Positions 35,973 to 44,846 of a stretch of DNA of 64,000 bases are shown here, in pieces (the first letter of the stretch is position 1; each line of letters starts with the position of its first letter). Source of the stretch: Candidatus Dormiibacter sp. Lineage in GTDB: Bacteria; Chloroflexota; Dormibacteria; UBA8260. The translations under genes were made by a program, and so were the position numbers. The notes below the pieces were generated by a model. It was given only the letters and a program-made list of their open reading frames with translations, ran no database searches and was not told where the DNA came from. The stretch covers positions 9,611 to 73,610 of the forward strand of contig JANWHI010000087.1 in the NCBI GenBank assembly GCA_025450495.1, in the 5' to 3' direction.

Positions 35973-36919
35973 CGCGCCGCCTCCGCGAGAGCCGCCGGCT
36001 CGTCCAGCTCGCCGGCGATGCGCATCGCCGCCCGGATGCGCTCCCTCTCCTGGTCGGAAATCGGCAGCAGCGGCTCGCGCACGGTTTCGCCCTCGAGCAC
36101 GCCCTGCATGACCAGCGCAGCCTTGGCACGGGCGCGGTAGCCGCGGACGGGGGCGGCGAAGATCTCGTTGACCAGCGGGGTGAGCCGATCCATGATCGCG
36201 CGCGCTTGCGCGTGCCGGCCGGCCAGCGCGTGCTCGATGAGCTCGACCTGCTGCCGCGTTGCCACCGCGCCGAAGCCGATGAGCGCTCCCTCCGCTCCCA
36301 ACAGAAACGATTCGTAGATGAAGTTGTCGTTGCCGGTGAGAATTGTGCAGTCCGGACGCGCCGCCTTCACCGCATCGCGGGTCCTGACAAAGAGCTGTGG
36401 ATCAAAGGAAGCCTCCTTGATGGCGGCGACATCGGTCACCAGGCACAGCTTTGCCAGCAGCTCCGGCAGGAAGTTGACGCCGCCGAGCGCTGGCTGGAGC
36501 ACGAAGAGGATCAGGGGCAGCCCGGTGGCATCGCCGATCGCAGCGTGGTAGCGAACCGCCACCTCCGCGTCGAGCGGCGCTCCCTGAAACGCCGAGATCG
36601 GGAAGACCAGCAGCCCGGCGGCCCCGACCCGCTTGAAGTCTTGGGCCAGCGTCACCGCCTGGCTGGTGAACTGCGCGCCGAGGCCGGCGACGACGGGCAC
36701 CTGACCGCCCACCTCGTCGATGACCACCTCGAGGACGCGCAGACGCTCGTCCGGCCAGAGGTGCGGGCCCTCGCCCGTGTCGACGTTGATGGCCAGCGCC
36801 TTTGGCTTGGCCGCGACCACGTGTCGGATGTAGCGACGAAGCCCGGGCTCGTCGATCTCCGCGTTGACGGTCATGGGAAGGACCGTCGCCGGAATCAAAC
36901 CCGCGAGGTCAAGCTTCAT
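35969..36919 (-). CDS. DapA-like (dihydrodipicolinate synthase family) aldolase/lyase, copy 1
   Basis: A 316-residue class I aldolase-fold protein. The Schiff-base lysine is Lys168 in AAIKEASFD, and the 2-keto-acid contact region reads NVDTGEGPH. The tyrosine that transfers protons in true DapA and NanA is replaced: LPLILFVLQP has Phe139 at that place, so it is not lysine biosynthetic DapA. Possible reactions are retro-aldol cleavage or dehydration of a keto acid. GGAGAACC lies just before the ATG. It heads the second aldolase-LLM pair. Confidence 0.88.
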   Translation of the reverse strand: MKLDLAGLIPATVLPMTVNAEIDEPGLRRYIRHVVAAKPKALAINVDTGEGPHLWPDERLRVLEVVIDEVGGQVPVVAGLGAQFTSQAVTLAQDFKRVGAAGLLVFPISAFQGAPLDAEVAVRYHAAIGDATGLPLILFVLQPALGGVNFLPELLAKLCLVTDVAAIKEASFDPQLFVRTRDAVKAARPDCTILTGNDNFIYESFLLGAEGALIGFGAVATRQQVELIEHALAGRHAQARAIMDRLTPLVNEIFAAPVRGYRARAKAALVMQGVLEGETVREPLLPISDQERERIRAAMRIAGELDEPAALAEAAR

Positions 36920-36948
36920 GGTTCTCCTGCATGAGTTCGCAGACGCGA

Positions 36949-36972
36949 GCCCGGAGTCCGAAGGCTCCGGGC
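36949..36972 (-). terminator. Stem-loop between binding-protein gene and downstream operon
   Basis: GCCCGGAG (36949-36956) and CTCCGGGC (36965-36972) are perfect inverted repeats; the loop can pair further to leave a CGAA tetraloop. No U-tract follows on the minus strand. It sits just after the Liv binding-protein gene and before the aldolase gene, where such hairpins often stabilise the binding-protein mRNA or cause partial termination. Confidence 0.6.
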
Positions 36973-36990
36973 CGCGCCGTCGAGTGCTGT

Positions 36991-38271
36991 CTACTTGGTG
37001 GCCGTGCTCAGTTGATCGGCCGTGAAGGTCTTCTGGATCTGCTCGTTGCCCTGCAGGTCCACCTGCACAGCGTCGAAGGGTCCGAAGACGTTGTGGTACT
37101 GGTTGAAGTCCATCGGCCCGCTGGCGCCTTCGAAGTTGATCTTCTTGCCGGCCTTGAGGTCGGCGACCGCGGTTGCCCAGTCGGAGACCTTGTCTCCCGG
37201 TGGGTTGGAGATCTGCGTGATGGCGTTGGTCATCGCCTGCGGATCGGTGCTTCCGGCCTGTTCGATCGCCAGCGCCAGGACCATCACCGAGTCGTATGCG
37301 TAGTTGGCGTTGGCCAGTGGCTGGTGGCTGTAGACCTTGGCGTACCAGGTGTTGAAGACAGAGCCGCCGCCACCCGGCTCCGAGCCGCCGACCAGCGAGA
37401 CCAGATGCGCATGCGCCACCGGGATGCCAATTGCATTGTTGTAGTCACTGCCGGTGGTCGAGTCCGTTCCGATGAACGGGATCGCGTAGTTGTTGGCCTC
37501 ATGGAAGTTGGAGAAAAGGGTGCCGGCGGTGACCGGGTCCTGGTGGGTGAAGATCACGTCGGGGTGGGCGTCGATGGCGCGCTGGACCTCCGAGCGGTAC
37601 GACGACTGGCCGACGGTGAGGTCGATCGCCGCGAGCACGTGGCCACCCAGCTTCTCGAACTCCTGTTGGAGAACCGGCTTGAGCGTCTGGGCGGAAGCCT
37701 CCGTCGAGAACATGATCACCGCGTTCTTGTAGCCCTTGCTGATGGCGTACAGCGCCATCGCCACTCCCTCCTGGGAGTCAGAGGGGCTGCCGCGCCAGAC
37801 CCACTTGTCGCTGAGCTTGTCGAAGTCCGTGGAGCCCCCCTGGAACATGTCGGGAATGTGGAAGCGGTCGATGATCGGCTGGGTCGCGCCGATCTCCGGC
37901 GTCTGCGGCCCGATGATGCCCACCACATGGTCGACGTTGATGAGCTTCTGCAGCGCGGCCACGGCGTCGATCGGGTCGCTCAGCTCATCGCCGTTGGAGA
38001 TCTGAACCTTCTGGCCCAGGATCCCACCGCTGTCGTTGATCTCCTTGAGCGCGACCTGGCAGCCCTCGTTGAACGCCTGTCCGAAGGTGGCCTCCGATCC
38101 GGTGAATCCGGCGAGGTCGCCGAGGACCACGGGTCCGCTGAGAGTCGCGTTGGCGCCGCTGCCGCCACCGCCGTTGCCACCGCTGCCATTGGCGCTGCCA
38201 CATGCGGCGAGCAGAAGCCCGCTCGCACACAGCGCGACCGTGATGCGGTGCCTGCGTCGTGGAACCTTCAT
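36991..38271 (-). CDS. Branched-chain amino acid-type ABC binding lipoprotein (LivJ-like)
   Basis: A 426-residue periplasmic-binding-protein-like lipoprotein (Peripla_BP_6). The signal sequence ends with the lipobox LLAAC, Cys24 predicted lipidated, followed by a Gly/Ser linker. Ligand-domain landmarks are VVLGDLAGFTG, GCQVALKEINDSGGILGQKV and VVGIIGPQTPEIG. ATG at 38271 has GAGGAG 8 nt upstream, whereas the longer frame is not supported. LivJ-type systems often import aromatic or other organic acids and amides, so the ligand here is probably the pathway substrate rather than leucine. Confidence 0.92.
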   Translation of the reverse strand: MKVPRRRHRITVALCASGLLLAACGSANGSGGNGGGGSGANATLSGPVVLGDLAGFTGSEATFGQAFNEGCQVALKEINDSGGILGQKVQISNGDELSDPIDAVAALQKLINVDHVVGIIGPQTPEIGATQPIIDRFHIPDMFQGGSTDFDKLSDKWVWRGSPSDSQEGVAMALYAISKGYKNAVIMFSTEASAQTLKPVLQQEFEKLGGHVLAAIDLTVGQSSYRSEVQRAIDAHPDVIFTHQDPVTAGTLFSNFHEANNYAIPFIGTDSTTGSDYNNAIGIPVAHAHLVSLVGGSEPGGGGSVFNTWYAKVYSHQPLANANYAYDSVMVLALAIEQAGSTDPQAMTNAITQISNPPGDKVSDWATAVADLKAGKKINFEGASGPMDFNQYHNVFGPFDAVQVDLQGNEQIQKTFTADQLSTATK

Positions 38272-38342
38272 GTCGTGATCTCCTCGAGTGAATGGGCGTC
38301 GGATGTGCTGCGTGCCGTCGATCTGGTTGCGGAAGTTCTCTG

Positions 38343-39131
38343 CTACGCGGTCACCTCCGCTGGGGTGTGCCCGTCGCCGCCGGCAGCTGCTGCCTTGCCG
38401 ATGTACAGCTCGCCGATCTCCGGGTTGTCGAGGATCTCGCGCCCCGTTCCGTCGAGGCGGTTCTCGCCCAACACGAGCACGTAGCCCCAGTCGCATTCCG
38501 CCAGCGCGCGCCGCGTGTTCTGCTCGACAAGCACGATGGCGACGCCGGTCTGCTTGATGGCGTGGATGTGGTCCCAGACCACGTGCTCGTACCGCGGCGA
38601 GAGGCCGGCGGTGGGCTCGTCGACAAGCAGCACCGAGGGGTCCGCCATCAGCGCACGCGCCAGTGCGAGCAGGTTGCGCTGGCCCCCACTCAGAGTGCGC
38701 GCAGGGCGCTTCAGCGCGCCGCGGAGGTCGGGGAACAGTTCGCAGAGCTGCTCCGCCTTCTGCCTGACGCCCTGTCGCCGCACGATACCGCCCATCTCCA
38801 GGTTCTCCATCACCGTCAGCGATGGGAAGACGTTGGCGAGCTGGGGGACGTAGGCCAGGCCCTGCCGCACCAGCCTGTTCGCCGGTTGCCCGGTGACATC
38901 TCGCCCACCGAGCACGACCCGCCCGGTGGTGGCACGGATGACGCCGGCGACAACCTTCAGGAGAGTGGATTTGCCAGCCCCGTTGGGACCGACCAGCACG
39001 CTGATCTCACCGGCCCGGGCAGCAAGATGCACATTCTTGATGATCGGCACGTTGTTGTAGCCGGCTGTCACCCCGTCCACCAGCAGCGCTCCGTCCAGCT
39101 CACGCAACGGTGACGACTCCGAGGTACGCAT
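38343..39131 (-). CDS. livF: ABC transporter ATPase, LivF type
   Basis: A 262-residue ATPase with Walker A GPNGAGKST, signature LSGGQRNLLALARAL, Walker B VLLVDEPTAGLSP and switch LVEQN, typical of LivF. It lies after livG as in standard liv operons. The start is uncertain: ATG at 39131 overlaps the livG end by 32 nt and has only a weak ribosome site; a TTG near 39107 is an alternative. The gene is followed by a 71-nt gap before the binding-protein gene. Confidence 0.9.
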   Translation of the reverse strand: MRTSESSPLRELDGALLVDGVTAGYNNVPIIKNVHLAARAGEISVLVGPNGAGKSTLLKVVAGVIRATTGRVVLGGRDVTGQPANRLVRQGLAYVPQLANVFPSLTVMENLEMGGIVRRQGVRQKAEQLCELFPDLRGALKRPARTLSGGQRNLLALARALMADPSVLLVDEPTAGLSPRYEHVVWDHIHAIKQTGVAIVLVEQNTRRALAECDWGYVLVLGENRLDGTGREILDNPEIGELYIGKAAAAGGDGHTPAEVTA

Positions 39132-39876
39132 CGAGAACCGCTGGGTCGTTGCGGAGCACGTCCATGGTGCCACTGGCGATGGGCGTGCCGAGCGCCATCA
39201 CGATGGCGATGTCGCAGGTTTCCTCAACGAAGGTGAGGTTGTGCTCGACGATGACCAGGGTGATCCCCGACGCACGGAGGTAACCGACGGCGTCGGTGAT
39301 GTGCCGAACGAGGACGGGATTGACCCCGGCGAGCGGCTCGTCGAGGAGCGCCAGCCGGGGTCGTGCCATCATGATCCTGGCGAACTCGAGCAGTCGCTTC
39401 TGGCCGCCGCTCAGCTCGCCCGCGCGGTGGTCGCGCAACGCCAGCAGACCGAGGTCGGCGAGGATCACCCTGGCGCGTTGCCGGTCCTGGCGATCGGAGC
39501 GCTTGATCTGTCGCCCCATGAACAGCGAACGCCACACCGAGTCACGTCCCGCCGAGGGCGCGGCCACCAACATGTTCTCCATGACCGACAGGGAGCTCCA
39601 CTCGCGAGTGGTCTGAAAGGTGCGAATCAGCCCGCGCGCCGACACCTGGTCAGGTGGGCGGCCGGTGATCACCTCGCCCGCGAAACGCACCTCGCCGGAG
39701 TCGGGTCGGTGAAATCCGGACAGGAGGTTGACCGTCGTGCTCTTGCCCGCACCATTGGAGCCGATCAGCCCGGTGATCGAGCCCTCCGCAACCGTGAACG
39801 AACAGTTGCGCACGGCCTCGACCCCACCGAAGTGCTTGGACAACCCGGTGACCTCCAGGATCGGCGCAGCGTTCAT
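39100..39876 (-). CDS. livG: ABC transporter ATPase, LivG type
   Basis: A 258-residue ATPase. Walker A is GSNGAGKST, the signature LSGGQKRLLEFARIM, Walker B LALLDEPLAGVNP and the switch VEHN. The LivG-specific long insertion between Walker A and the signature (RTFQTTREWSSLSVMENMLV) is present. ATG at 39876 overlaps the livM stop (ATGA). With LivF it powers the LivH-LivM pore. Confidence 0.93.
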   Translation of the reverse strand: MNAAPILEVTGLSKHFGGVEAVRNCSFTVAEGSITGLIGSNGAGKSTTVNLLSGFHRPDSGEVRFAGEVITGRPPDQVSARGLIRTFQTTREWSSLSVMENMLVAAPSAGRDSVWRSLFMGRQIKRSDRQDRQRARVILADLGLLALRDHRAGELSGGQKRLLEFARIMMARPRLALLDEPLAGVNPVLVRHITDAVGYLRASGITLVIVEHNLTFVEETCDIAIVMALGTPIASGTMDVLRNDPAVLDAYLGVVTVA

Positions 39877-40880
39877 GTGAGCTGCGCGGTGGCCGGAGCC
39901 GCCGGGGCACGACTGGTGGTGCCTTTGTCGTCGTCGCGGTTGCTGTCCTTGTCACGGGGCTCGGGAAGGATTCCCTCGGGGCGGAATCGCAGCACCAGGA
40001 TGATGATCAGCCCGGCAACGACGCCGCGCAGGGCTTCGTTGGCGTCCGGGTTGCCCGGGATCGGCGGGATGAAGCGCGTGGTCTCGGAGATCACGCCGGT
40101 GAACAGGAACACACCGAGAATCGCTCCGAGCGTGTTGCCGGTGCCCCCGAGGAAGATCGCTGTGTACAGGATGAACGTCTCTCCAGGGGTCCACCCTGCC
40201 GGGTTGAAAGCACCGATGAAATGCGCGAGCAGAGCGCCGCCGAAGCCCGCGATCAGGGACCCGAGGATGAAGGCCTTGAGCTTGAACCGGAAGACCGGTC
40301 GCGCGAACGCCTGCGCCGCAAGCTCGTCGTCGCGGATGGCGCGCAGGGTGCGCCCGAACGGGCTGCGAAACAGGTGGCGCGCCAGCAGATACACCCCGAG
40401 CAGCGCGACCAGGCAGAGGGCCAGGTAGAAGAATGTGTACTGCTCGGGCGTCAATGGAAGCTGGTCGGCGAAGGGCTGCGGGATGCCGAACAACCCGACC
40501 TGGCCGCCGAAGATGCCCCGGTTCTGGGCGATGACCTGGTAGATGACCAGCCCCATCGACAGGGTGACGATGGCGAAATAGTCAGAGCGCAGTCTGCGCA
40601 ACGCCAGCGCGCCGACGACCGCGCCCAGCGCCCCTGCGGCCAGGGTCCCACCCAGAGCAGCGACGGGAAACGGCAGCTGCAGGCTGAGCAGGTACGTCTG
40701 CTGGTGCGCGTACACGGGCGGCCCGATGGTGAGTCCCGCGGACACGTACGCGCCCACCGCCATGAACGTGATGTAGGTTAGGTTGAGCATTCCTGCCCAG
40801 CCCCACTGCACGTTCAGGCCGATGGCGAGGATCGAGAAGATCGACACCAGGGTGAGCGTGGAGACGAGGTAATCGATCAT
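39873..40880 (-). CDS. livM: Branched-chain amino acid-type permease, LivM
   Basis: A 335-residue permease with about eight to nine helices. LivM signatures are ALGLN-like SILAIGLNVQWGWAGMLNL, LRSDYFAIVTLSMGLVIYQV and the ATPase-contact loop RTLRAIRDDELAAQA. The C-terminal 40 residues are hydrophilic and charged. ATG at 40880 overlaps the livH stop. It is one half of the pore for the solute captured by the 36991 lipoprotein. Confidence 0.93.
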   Translation of the reverse strand: MIDYLVSTLTLVSIFSILAIGLNVQWGWAGMLNLTYITFMAVGAYVSAGLTIGPPVYAHQQTYLLSLQLPFPVAALGGTLAAGALGAVVGALALRRLRSDYFAIVTLSMGLVIYQVIAQNRGIFGGQVGLFGIPQPFADQLPLTPEQYTFFYLALCLVALLGVYLLARHLFRSPFGRTLRAIRDDELAAQAFARPVFRFKLKAFILGSLIAGFGGALLAHFIGAFNPAGWTPGETFILYTAIFLGGTGNTLGAILGVFLFTGVISETTRFIPPIPGNPDANEALRGVVAGLIIILVLRFRPEGILPEPRDKDSNRDDDKGTTSRAPAAPATAQLT

Positions 40881-41755
40881 ACCGTGGCGCGTTCCCTGGT
40901 CCCGAACAGGCCGGACGGTCGCACCAGCAGCACCAGGATGAGGATGCCCACGGCAAGAACCTGCTTGTAGCTCGACGCCAGGTACGCTCCACCGACCTCC
41001 GTGACCAGGCCGAGGATCACGGCGCCTGCCATCGCGCCGTACGGCCTGCCGATGCCGCCGGCCACCGCCGCGGCAAAGGTGACGAGCAGGAACGAGTACC
41101 CGGTGAGGGGATTGAACGTACCGCCCTGGAGAGCGATGACCACGCCGGCGAGCCCGGCGATCCCACCCGCCATCAACCAGGTGAGGGCGACCACGCGCGG
41201 CATGTTGATGCCGGTGACGCTGGCCAGCTCACGGCTGTCGGCCACGGCTCGCTGTGCCTTGCCGAACGTGGTGTAGCGAAGCACAACGTGCAGCGTCACC
41301 ATGATCGCCACCGCGACGACCATGACCACGATGTCGGTGGCCGTCCAGAGGAAGGGGCCGACCTGGTTGACGCTCTGAAATGGGATCACCAGGCTGTGCG
41401 TGGTGCCACCGAAGAACACGATCAGACCGTTCTGGATCATCAGCGACAGGGCGATGGTGATCACGAAGAGCACCGTCACCTTGGCGCCCCGACGGTTGAA
41501 CGGCTCGATGATGCCCCGGTTGATCGCCCACGCTGCGGTTGCGGTGACGCCGGCGCCGACGAGCGCGTCGAAGAACAGGTTGTTGGTCAGGTACTGAGCC
41601 ACCAGGGCTCCGTACGCACCGAGGGTGAGGAACTCGCCGTGGGCGAAGTTGGGGATGTTGCTGACGCTGAACTGGAGCGAGAGCGCCACGGCCGACAGCG
41701 CGATGACCGCGGATGTCACCAAGCCGAATCCGACCGCGTGCATGAAGGTGCTCAT
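40877..41755 (-). CDS. livH: Branched-chain amino acid-type permease, LivH
   Basis: A 292-residue permease with LivH features: ALSLQFSVSNIPNFAHGEF near the N-terminus, the cytoplasmic loop GKAQRAVADSRELASVTGIN and the end VLLVRPSGLFG. ATG at 41755 is preceded by AGGAG at a longish 13-nt spacing; the next Met (41743) is an alternative. It is the first gene of the transporter block, and a possible promoter plus operator lie just upstream, overlapping the end of the LLM gene. Confidence 0.92.
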   Translation of the reverse strand: MSTFMHAVGFGLVTSAVIALSAVALSLQFSVSNIPNFAHGEFLTLGAYGALVAQYLTNNLFFDALVGAGVTATAAWAINRGIIEPFNRRGAKVTVLFVITIALSLMIQNGLIVFFGGTTHSLVIPFQSVNQVGPFLWTATDIVVMVVAVAIMVTLHVVLRYTTFGKAQRAVADSRELASVTGINMPRVVALTWLMAGGIAGLAGVVIALQGGTFNPLTGYSFLLVTFAAAVAGGIGRPYGAMAGAVILGLVTEVGGAYLASSYKQVLAVGILILVLLVRPSGLFGTRERATV

Positions 41756-41803
41756 CGACCGGCGGTGTCTCCTCTGCCGTTTTGCGCCTTGGCTGCCGCA
41801 AAA

Positions 41804-41817
41804 GGAAATGCTTTTCC
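41804..41817. promoter_or_regulatory. Putative LacI-family operator upstream of livH
   Basis: GGAAATGCTTTTCC is symmetric at 12 of 14 positions and matches the LacI-family GGnAA....TTnCC frame with a GC instead of CG centre. It shares GGAAA, TTT and CCA with the operator at 45322. It lies between a possible promoter and livH, so a bound repressor could block the transporter genes internally. Confidence 0.5.
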
Positions 41818-41832
41818 ATGTACGGGCGCCGC

Positions 41833-41863
41833 ATACAATGCGCCGCCCCCGCGGGTCTGTCAA
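41833..41863 (-). promoter_or_regulatory. Possible promoter for liv genes
   Basis: On the minus strand TTGACA (41858-41863) is a perfect -35 box, followed after 19 nt by TTGTAT (41833-41838), a weak -10. The spacing is longer than ideal. It overlaps the LLM stop codon and would give the liv block its own transcript under the adjacent operator-like site. Confidence 0.4.
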
Positions 41864-42882
41864 GGGCCGGCGGGGAGCTCGCGGCGTGAGGCTGTGGAGG
41901 CTGCGGTGACCGGTGTTGTGATCAGCTCTCTGATCAGCTCCACCTGGCGTGGGTCGTCGGTGGTGGGCCCGAGCACGATGTACTGACAGCCGGCGTCCTG
42001 CAACGCCCGCAGTCTGGCGACCTGCTGGGCCGGGGTGCCGAGCAGGTAGCTGCGGCGCAGCTGGTCGAACGGTCGATGGCTGCCCATCGTCTCCATGAAA
42101 GGTCCTTCCTGCTGGCGGAGGGCTTCGGCCTCGTCGTCGGTGTCGACCACGTGGATGAAGTTGCAATGGCCAAAGGTGAAGGTCTCGAGCGTGCCACGGC
42201 GGCGCATGACCTCAGCAGAGATCTCCTTCCAATCCGCGGTGATCATGTCGAGATCCGCCGCGCTGCGCGACAGCCAGCCGTCAGCCTGGGCGATCCGCTC
42301 GAGCACCTTCGGCGCCACCCCGCCGATGTCCGGCGACGCCACGTCGGCGACACGCCCGCCACCGGAGACCCACACCGGCGGCATCGTCGCCGGGCGCGGT
42401 TCGATGGTGACGTCACGGAAGCGGTAGAACTGGCCCTCGAACGTCACGTTGTCCTCGGTCAGGAGCCGCCTCGTCGCCGCGATGAGCTCATCGGTTCGGG
42501 CGCCGCGTTCCGCGATGCTGCTCCCGGTCGCCGCGTACTCCGGCCCGTACCAGCCGGTGCCCACGCCAAAGATGTACCGGCCCTCCGACAGGTAGTCGAG
42601 GGTGCCGATCTCCTTGGCCAGGATCACCGGGTTGCGAACCGGCAGCACCAGGATTCCGGTGGCCAGCTTGGCCGTGCGGGTGAGCGCGGCCGCGTAGGTG
42701 AGCGCGTTGATGGGCTCCAACCAGGTCACGCCGTACAGGCCCGGTGCAGTCAGCAGGTGATCGATGACCCAGATGTCGAACCCCGCCGCCTCGGCGGCGC
42801 TGATGCAGTCGCGCAGGCGCGAGCGATGATCGACCGAGCTATCCCCATAGACGTACGTGGGCAGCCAGAGGCCGAATTTCAT
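41860..42882 (-). CDS. LLM-class flavin oxidoreductase, copy 2
   Basis: A 340-residue LLM-family protein, paralogous to the one at 34956. Shared segments include FDIWVIDHLLTAPGLYGVTW, LPVRNPVILAKEIGTL and GRYIFGVGTGWYGPEY. ATG at 42882 overlaps the aldolase stop (ATGA); the open frame upstream is aldolase shadow. Cofactor F420 versus FMN is unresolved. The two copies differ enough, especially in the last 100 residues, to act on different intermediates. Confidence 0.9.
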   Translation of the reverse strand: MKFGLWLPTYVYGDSSVDHRSRLRDCISAAEAAGFDIWVIDHLLTAPGLYGVTWLEPINALTYAAALTRTAKLATGILVLPVRNPVILAKEIGTLDYLSEGRYIFGVGTGWYGPEYAATGSSIAERGARTDELIAATRRLLTEDNVTFEGQFYRFRDVTIEPRPATMPPVWVSGGGRVADVASPDIGGVAPKVLERIAQADGWLSRSAADLDMITADWKEISAEVMRRRGTLETFTFGHCNFIHVVDTDDEAEALRQQEGPFMETMGSHRPFDQLRRSYLLGTPAQQVARLRALQDAGCQYIVLGPTTDDPRQVELIRELITTPVTAASTASRRELPAGP

Positions 42883-43814
42883 CCCACCCCGACCGGCGCA
42901 AGCTCCCCCGCGGCAACCATGGCGTTGCGAACGGCGGTCCGCTCGGCGTCGGACACGGGCAGCAGCGGCTCGCGCACCGTGGCGCGATCGAGAATGCCCT
43001 GCATGACCAGAGCCTCCTTGCACCGCGCGCGATAGTTGCGCACCGGAGGCGCGAAGAGCGCGTGCATGAGCGGCGTCAGTCGGTCCATGAGCTGCCTGGA
43101 CTCGTCCAGCCGCCCGGCCACCGCGGCGTCGACCATGGCGGCGAGCTGGCCCGTCGGCACCGCGCCGAAACCGAGCAGCGCGCCATCCGCGCCGAGCACG
43201 AACGATTCGTAGATGAACGGGTCGTCGCCGGTGAGGATGGCCACCGGGCGGCGCTGGCTGCGCACCGCGGCCACGACCTCGACGTACACCTTGGCGTCGA
43301 ACGACGCCTCCTTGATGGCGACGACCTGCGCCAGCCCGCATAGGCGCTCGAGGATGGGCGGCGCCAGGAGCACCCCGCCCAGCGAGGGCACCAGGTTGAA
43401 AAGCACCAGCGGAAGCTCGACACCGTCGCCGACAGCGCTGTGATAGCGGACCACCAGCTCCGGGTCGAGCGGGGCGCCCTGGTACGCGGAGATGGGGAAG
43501 ACGAGCAGCGCTGAGGCGCCCGCGTCACGGTAGTCCTTGCCGTACGCAACCGCCTGCTGGGTGAACTGCGCGGGCAGCCCGGCGATCACCGGGACCCGGT
43601 CACCGATCTCGTCGACGACGATCTCGACGACGCGGACCCGCTCCTCGTGCGACAGGTGGGGCGCCTCGCCGGTATCGACGTTGACCGCCACCCCATGGAT
43701 CGGGGCACGCGCGACGTGCTGCATGTAGCGACGCAGCCCCGGCTCGTCGATCTCGGCGCCGGCCGTCATCGGCAGGATGGTGGCGGGGAAGAGTCCCTTG
43801 AAATCGATGTTCAC
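42879..43814 (-). CDS. DapA-like aldolase/lyase, copy 2
   Basis: A 311-residue paralogue of the protein at 35969. Lys168 in VAIKEASFD is the Schiff-base lysine, and Phe139 in LVLFNLVPSLGG again replaces the DapA proton-shuttle tyrosine. The substrate loop reads NVDTGEAPH. The start is GTG at 43814, overlapping the MetE-like stop (GTGA), with GAGGAG upstream. It forms a translationally coupled pair with the LLM gene that follows. Confidence 0.88.
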   Translation of the reverse strand: MNIDFKGLFPATILPMTAGAEIDEPGLRRYMQHVARAPIHGVAVNVDTGEAPHLSHEERVRVVEIVVDEIGDRVPVIAGLPAQFTQQAVAYGKDYRDAGASALLVFPISAYQGAPLDPELVVRYHSAVGDGVELPLVLFNLVPSLGGVLLAPPILERLCGLAQVVAIKEASFDAKVYVEVVAAVRSQRRPVAILTGDDPFIYESFVLGADGALLGFGAVPTGQLAAMVDAAVAGRLDESRQLMDRLTPLMHALFAPPVRNYRARCKEALVMQGILDRATVREPLLPVSDAERTAVRNAMVAAGELAPVGVG

Positions 43815-44845
43815 CTCACAGCTCCTCGGGAATTGCCGCTGGTTGTTGTGCCTTCAAACAGGTCGCGCCCCGCCACCAGCGCGCCGATCTTGGCGTCGGC
43901 GATGGATCGCGGCAGCATCCAGAAGCCGCAGTCGGGATGGACGTACGCGATGCGAGACGGGTCACCGAGAAGCGTCGAGGCGGTCTCGATCCGTTGGGCG
44001 ACCTCATCCGCCGATTCAACCACGGTCGTCTTGATGTCGATGACCCCGATCCCCAGGCGCAGCCGCCCGTCGACCTCACGCAGCCTCTCCAGGTCGCTGT
44101 AGCCGGGACGGGCCAGCTCGAGAACCACATGATCGGCATGGATTCGCTCGAAGAAGGTGAGCAGCTGCGCCCAGGTACCCGGCTGCACCCGCTGGCCGCC
44201 GTAGTTGCCAAAGCAGAGGTGGACGGCCGGCGTTCCGCGAACGGCGTCGAGGATGCGGTTGACAGCCTCGGCGGCGAGCTCGGCATCCTCCGGCCTGCCG
44301 GGAAGATTTGCCTCGTCGACCTGGATGACCGCGGCGTCGATCGACGGCACCTGCGCGGCGAGGACGTCGGCGAGGGCCAGCGTCAGCTCGCGGAGATCGT
44401 GGTAGTGCGTGTCCAGGAGCATGCGGGCGAGCATGTACGGGCTGGTCAGGGTGAACTTCAACGGCGAGTCGGTGAGCGCAGCCACCCGACGGGCGGCCTC
44501 GACAAGGTCGAGCGTGCCCTCACTCACCGGGCCCTCCACGACTCCCGATGGGCGGCGGCGGAAGTCGAGGTGCGACTGCGATCTGAACAGCTCGATGTCC
44601 GACCGCGTGATCGCGGATCGAATGCCGGCCATCGGCTGGACGAAGTACTCGATCATCCCGTTGGTCTCCGGATGATCCGGGTTGAACCTGTACATCTCGC
44701 CGTCGACGACCACGTCGATGCCGGCGCGCTCCTGGGTCCTGAGGATCACCGAGGTGGCGTCGCGCAGCGCCTGATCGCCGGGCCGCGCCGCCAGCCACTG
44801 CGGAACGGGGTAGCTGCCCACCAGCGTGGTCAGGATCTGCGCCAC
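43811..44845 (-). CDS. MetE C-terminal-like (cobalamin-independent methionine synthase family) protein
   Basis: A 344-residue protein equivalent to only the catalytic barrel of MetE (full MetE is about 750 residues). The zinc set is complete: His209 and Cys211 (HLCFGNYGG), Glu243 (VVLELA) and Cys306 (HPDCGFWM). Short MetE-like proteins act as core methionine synthases or as other thiol/methyl-transfer or C-C lyases in catabolic clusters. Its start GTG lies 1 nt after the VOC stop. In this operon a role in substrate breakdown, for instance methyl or thiol transfer, is more likely than methionine synthesis. Confidence 0.82.
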   Translation of the reverse strand: MAQILTTLVGSYPVPQWLAARPGDQALRDATSVILRTQERAGIDVVVDGEMYRFNPDHPETNGMIEYFVQPMAGIRSAITRSDIELFRSQSHLDFRRRPSGVVEGPVSEGTLDLVEAARRVAALTDSPLKFTLTSPYMLARMLLDTHYHDLRELTLALADVLAAQVPSIDAAVIQVDEANLPGRPEDAELAAEAVNRILDAVRGTPAVHLCFGNYGGQRVQPGTWAQLLTFFERIHADHVVLELARPGYSDLERLREVDGRLRLGIGVIDIKTTVVESADEVAQRIETASTLLGDPSRIAYVHPDCGFWMLPRSIADAKIGALVAGRDLFEGTTTSGNSRGAVR

Positions 44846-44846
44846 C

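Noticed and set aside
35969..36919. Assignment as dihydrodipicolinate synthase (dapA)
   Set aside because: The proton-shuttle tyrosine is replaced by Phe, the threonine pair is altered, and the gene sits in a catabolic operon with a paralogue.
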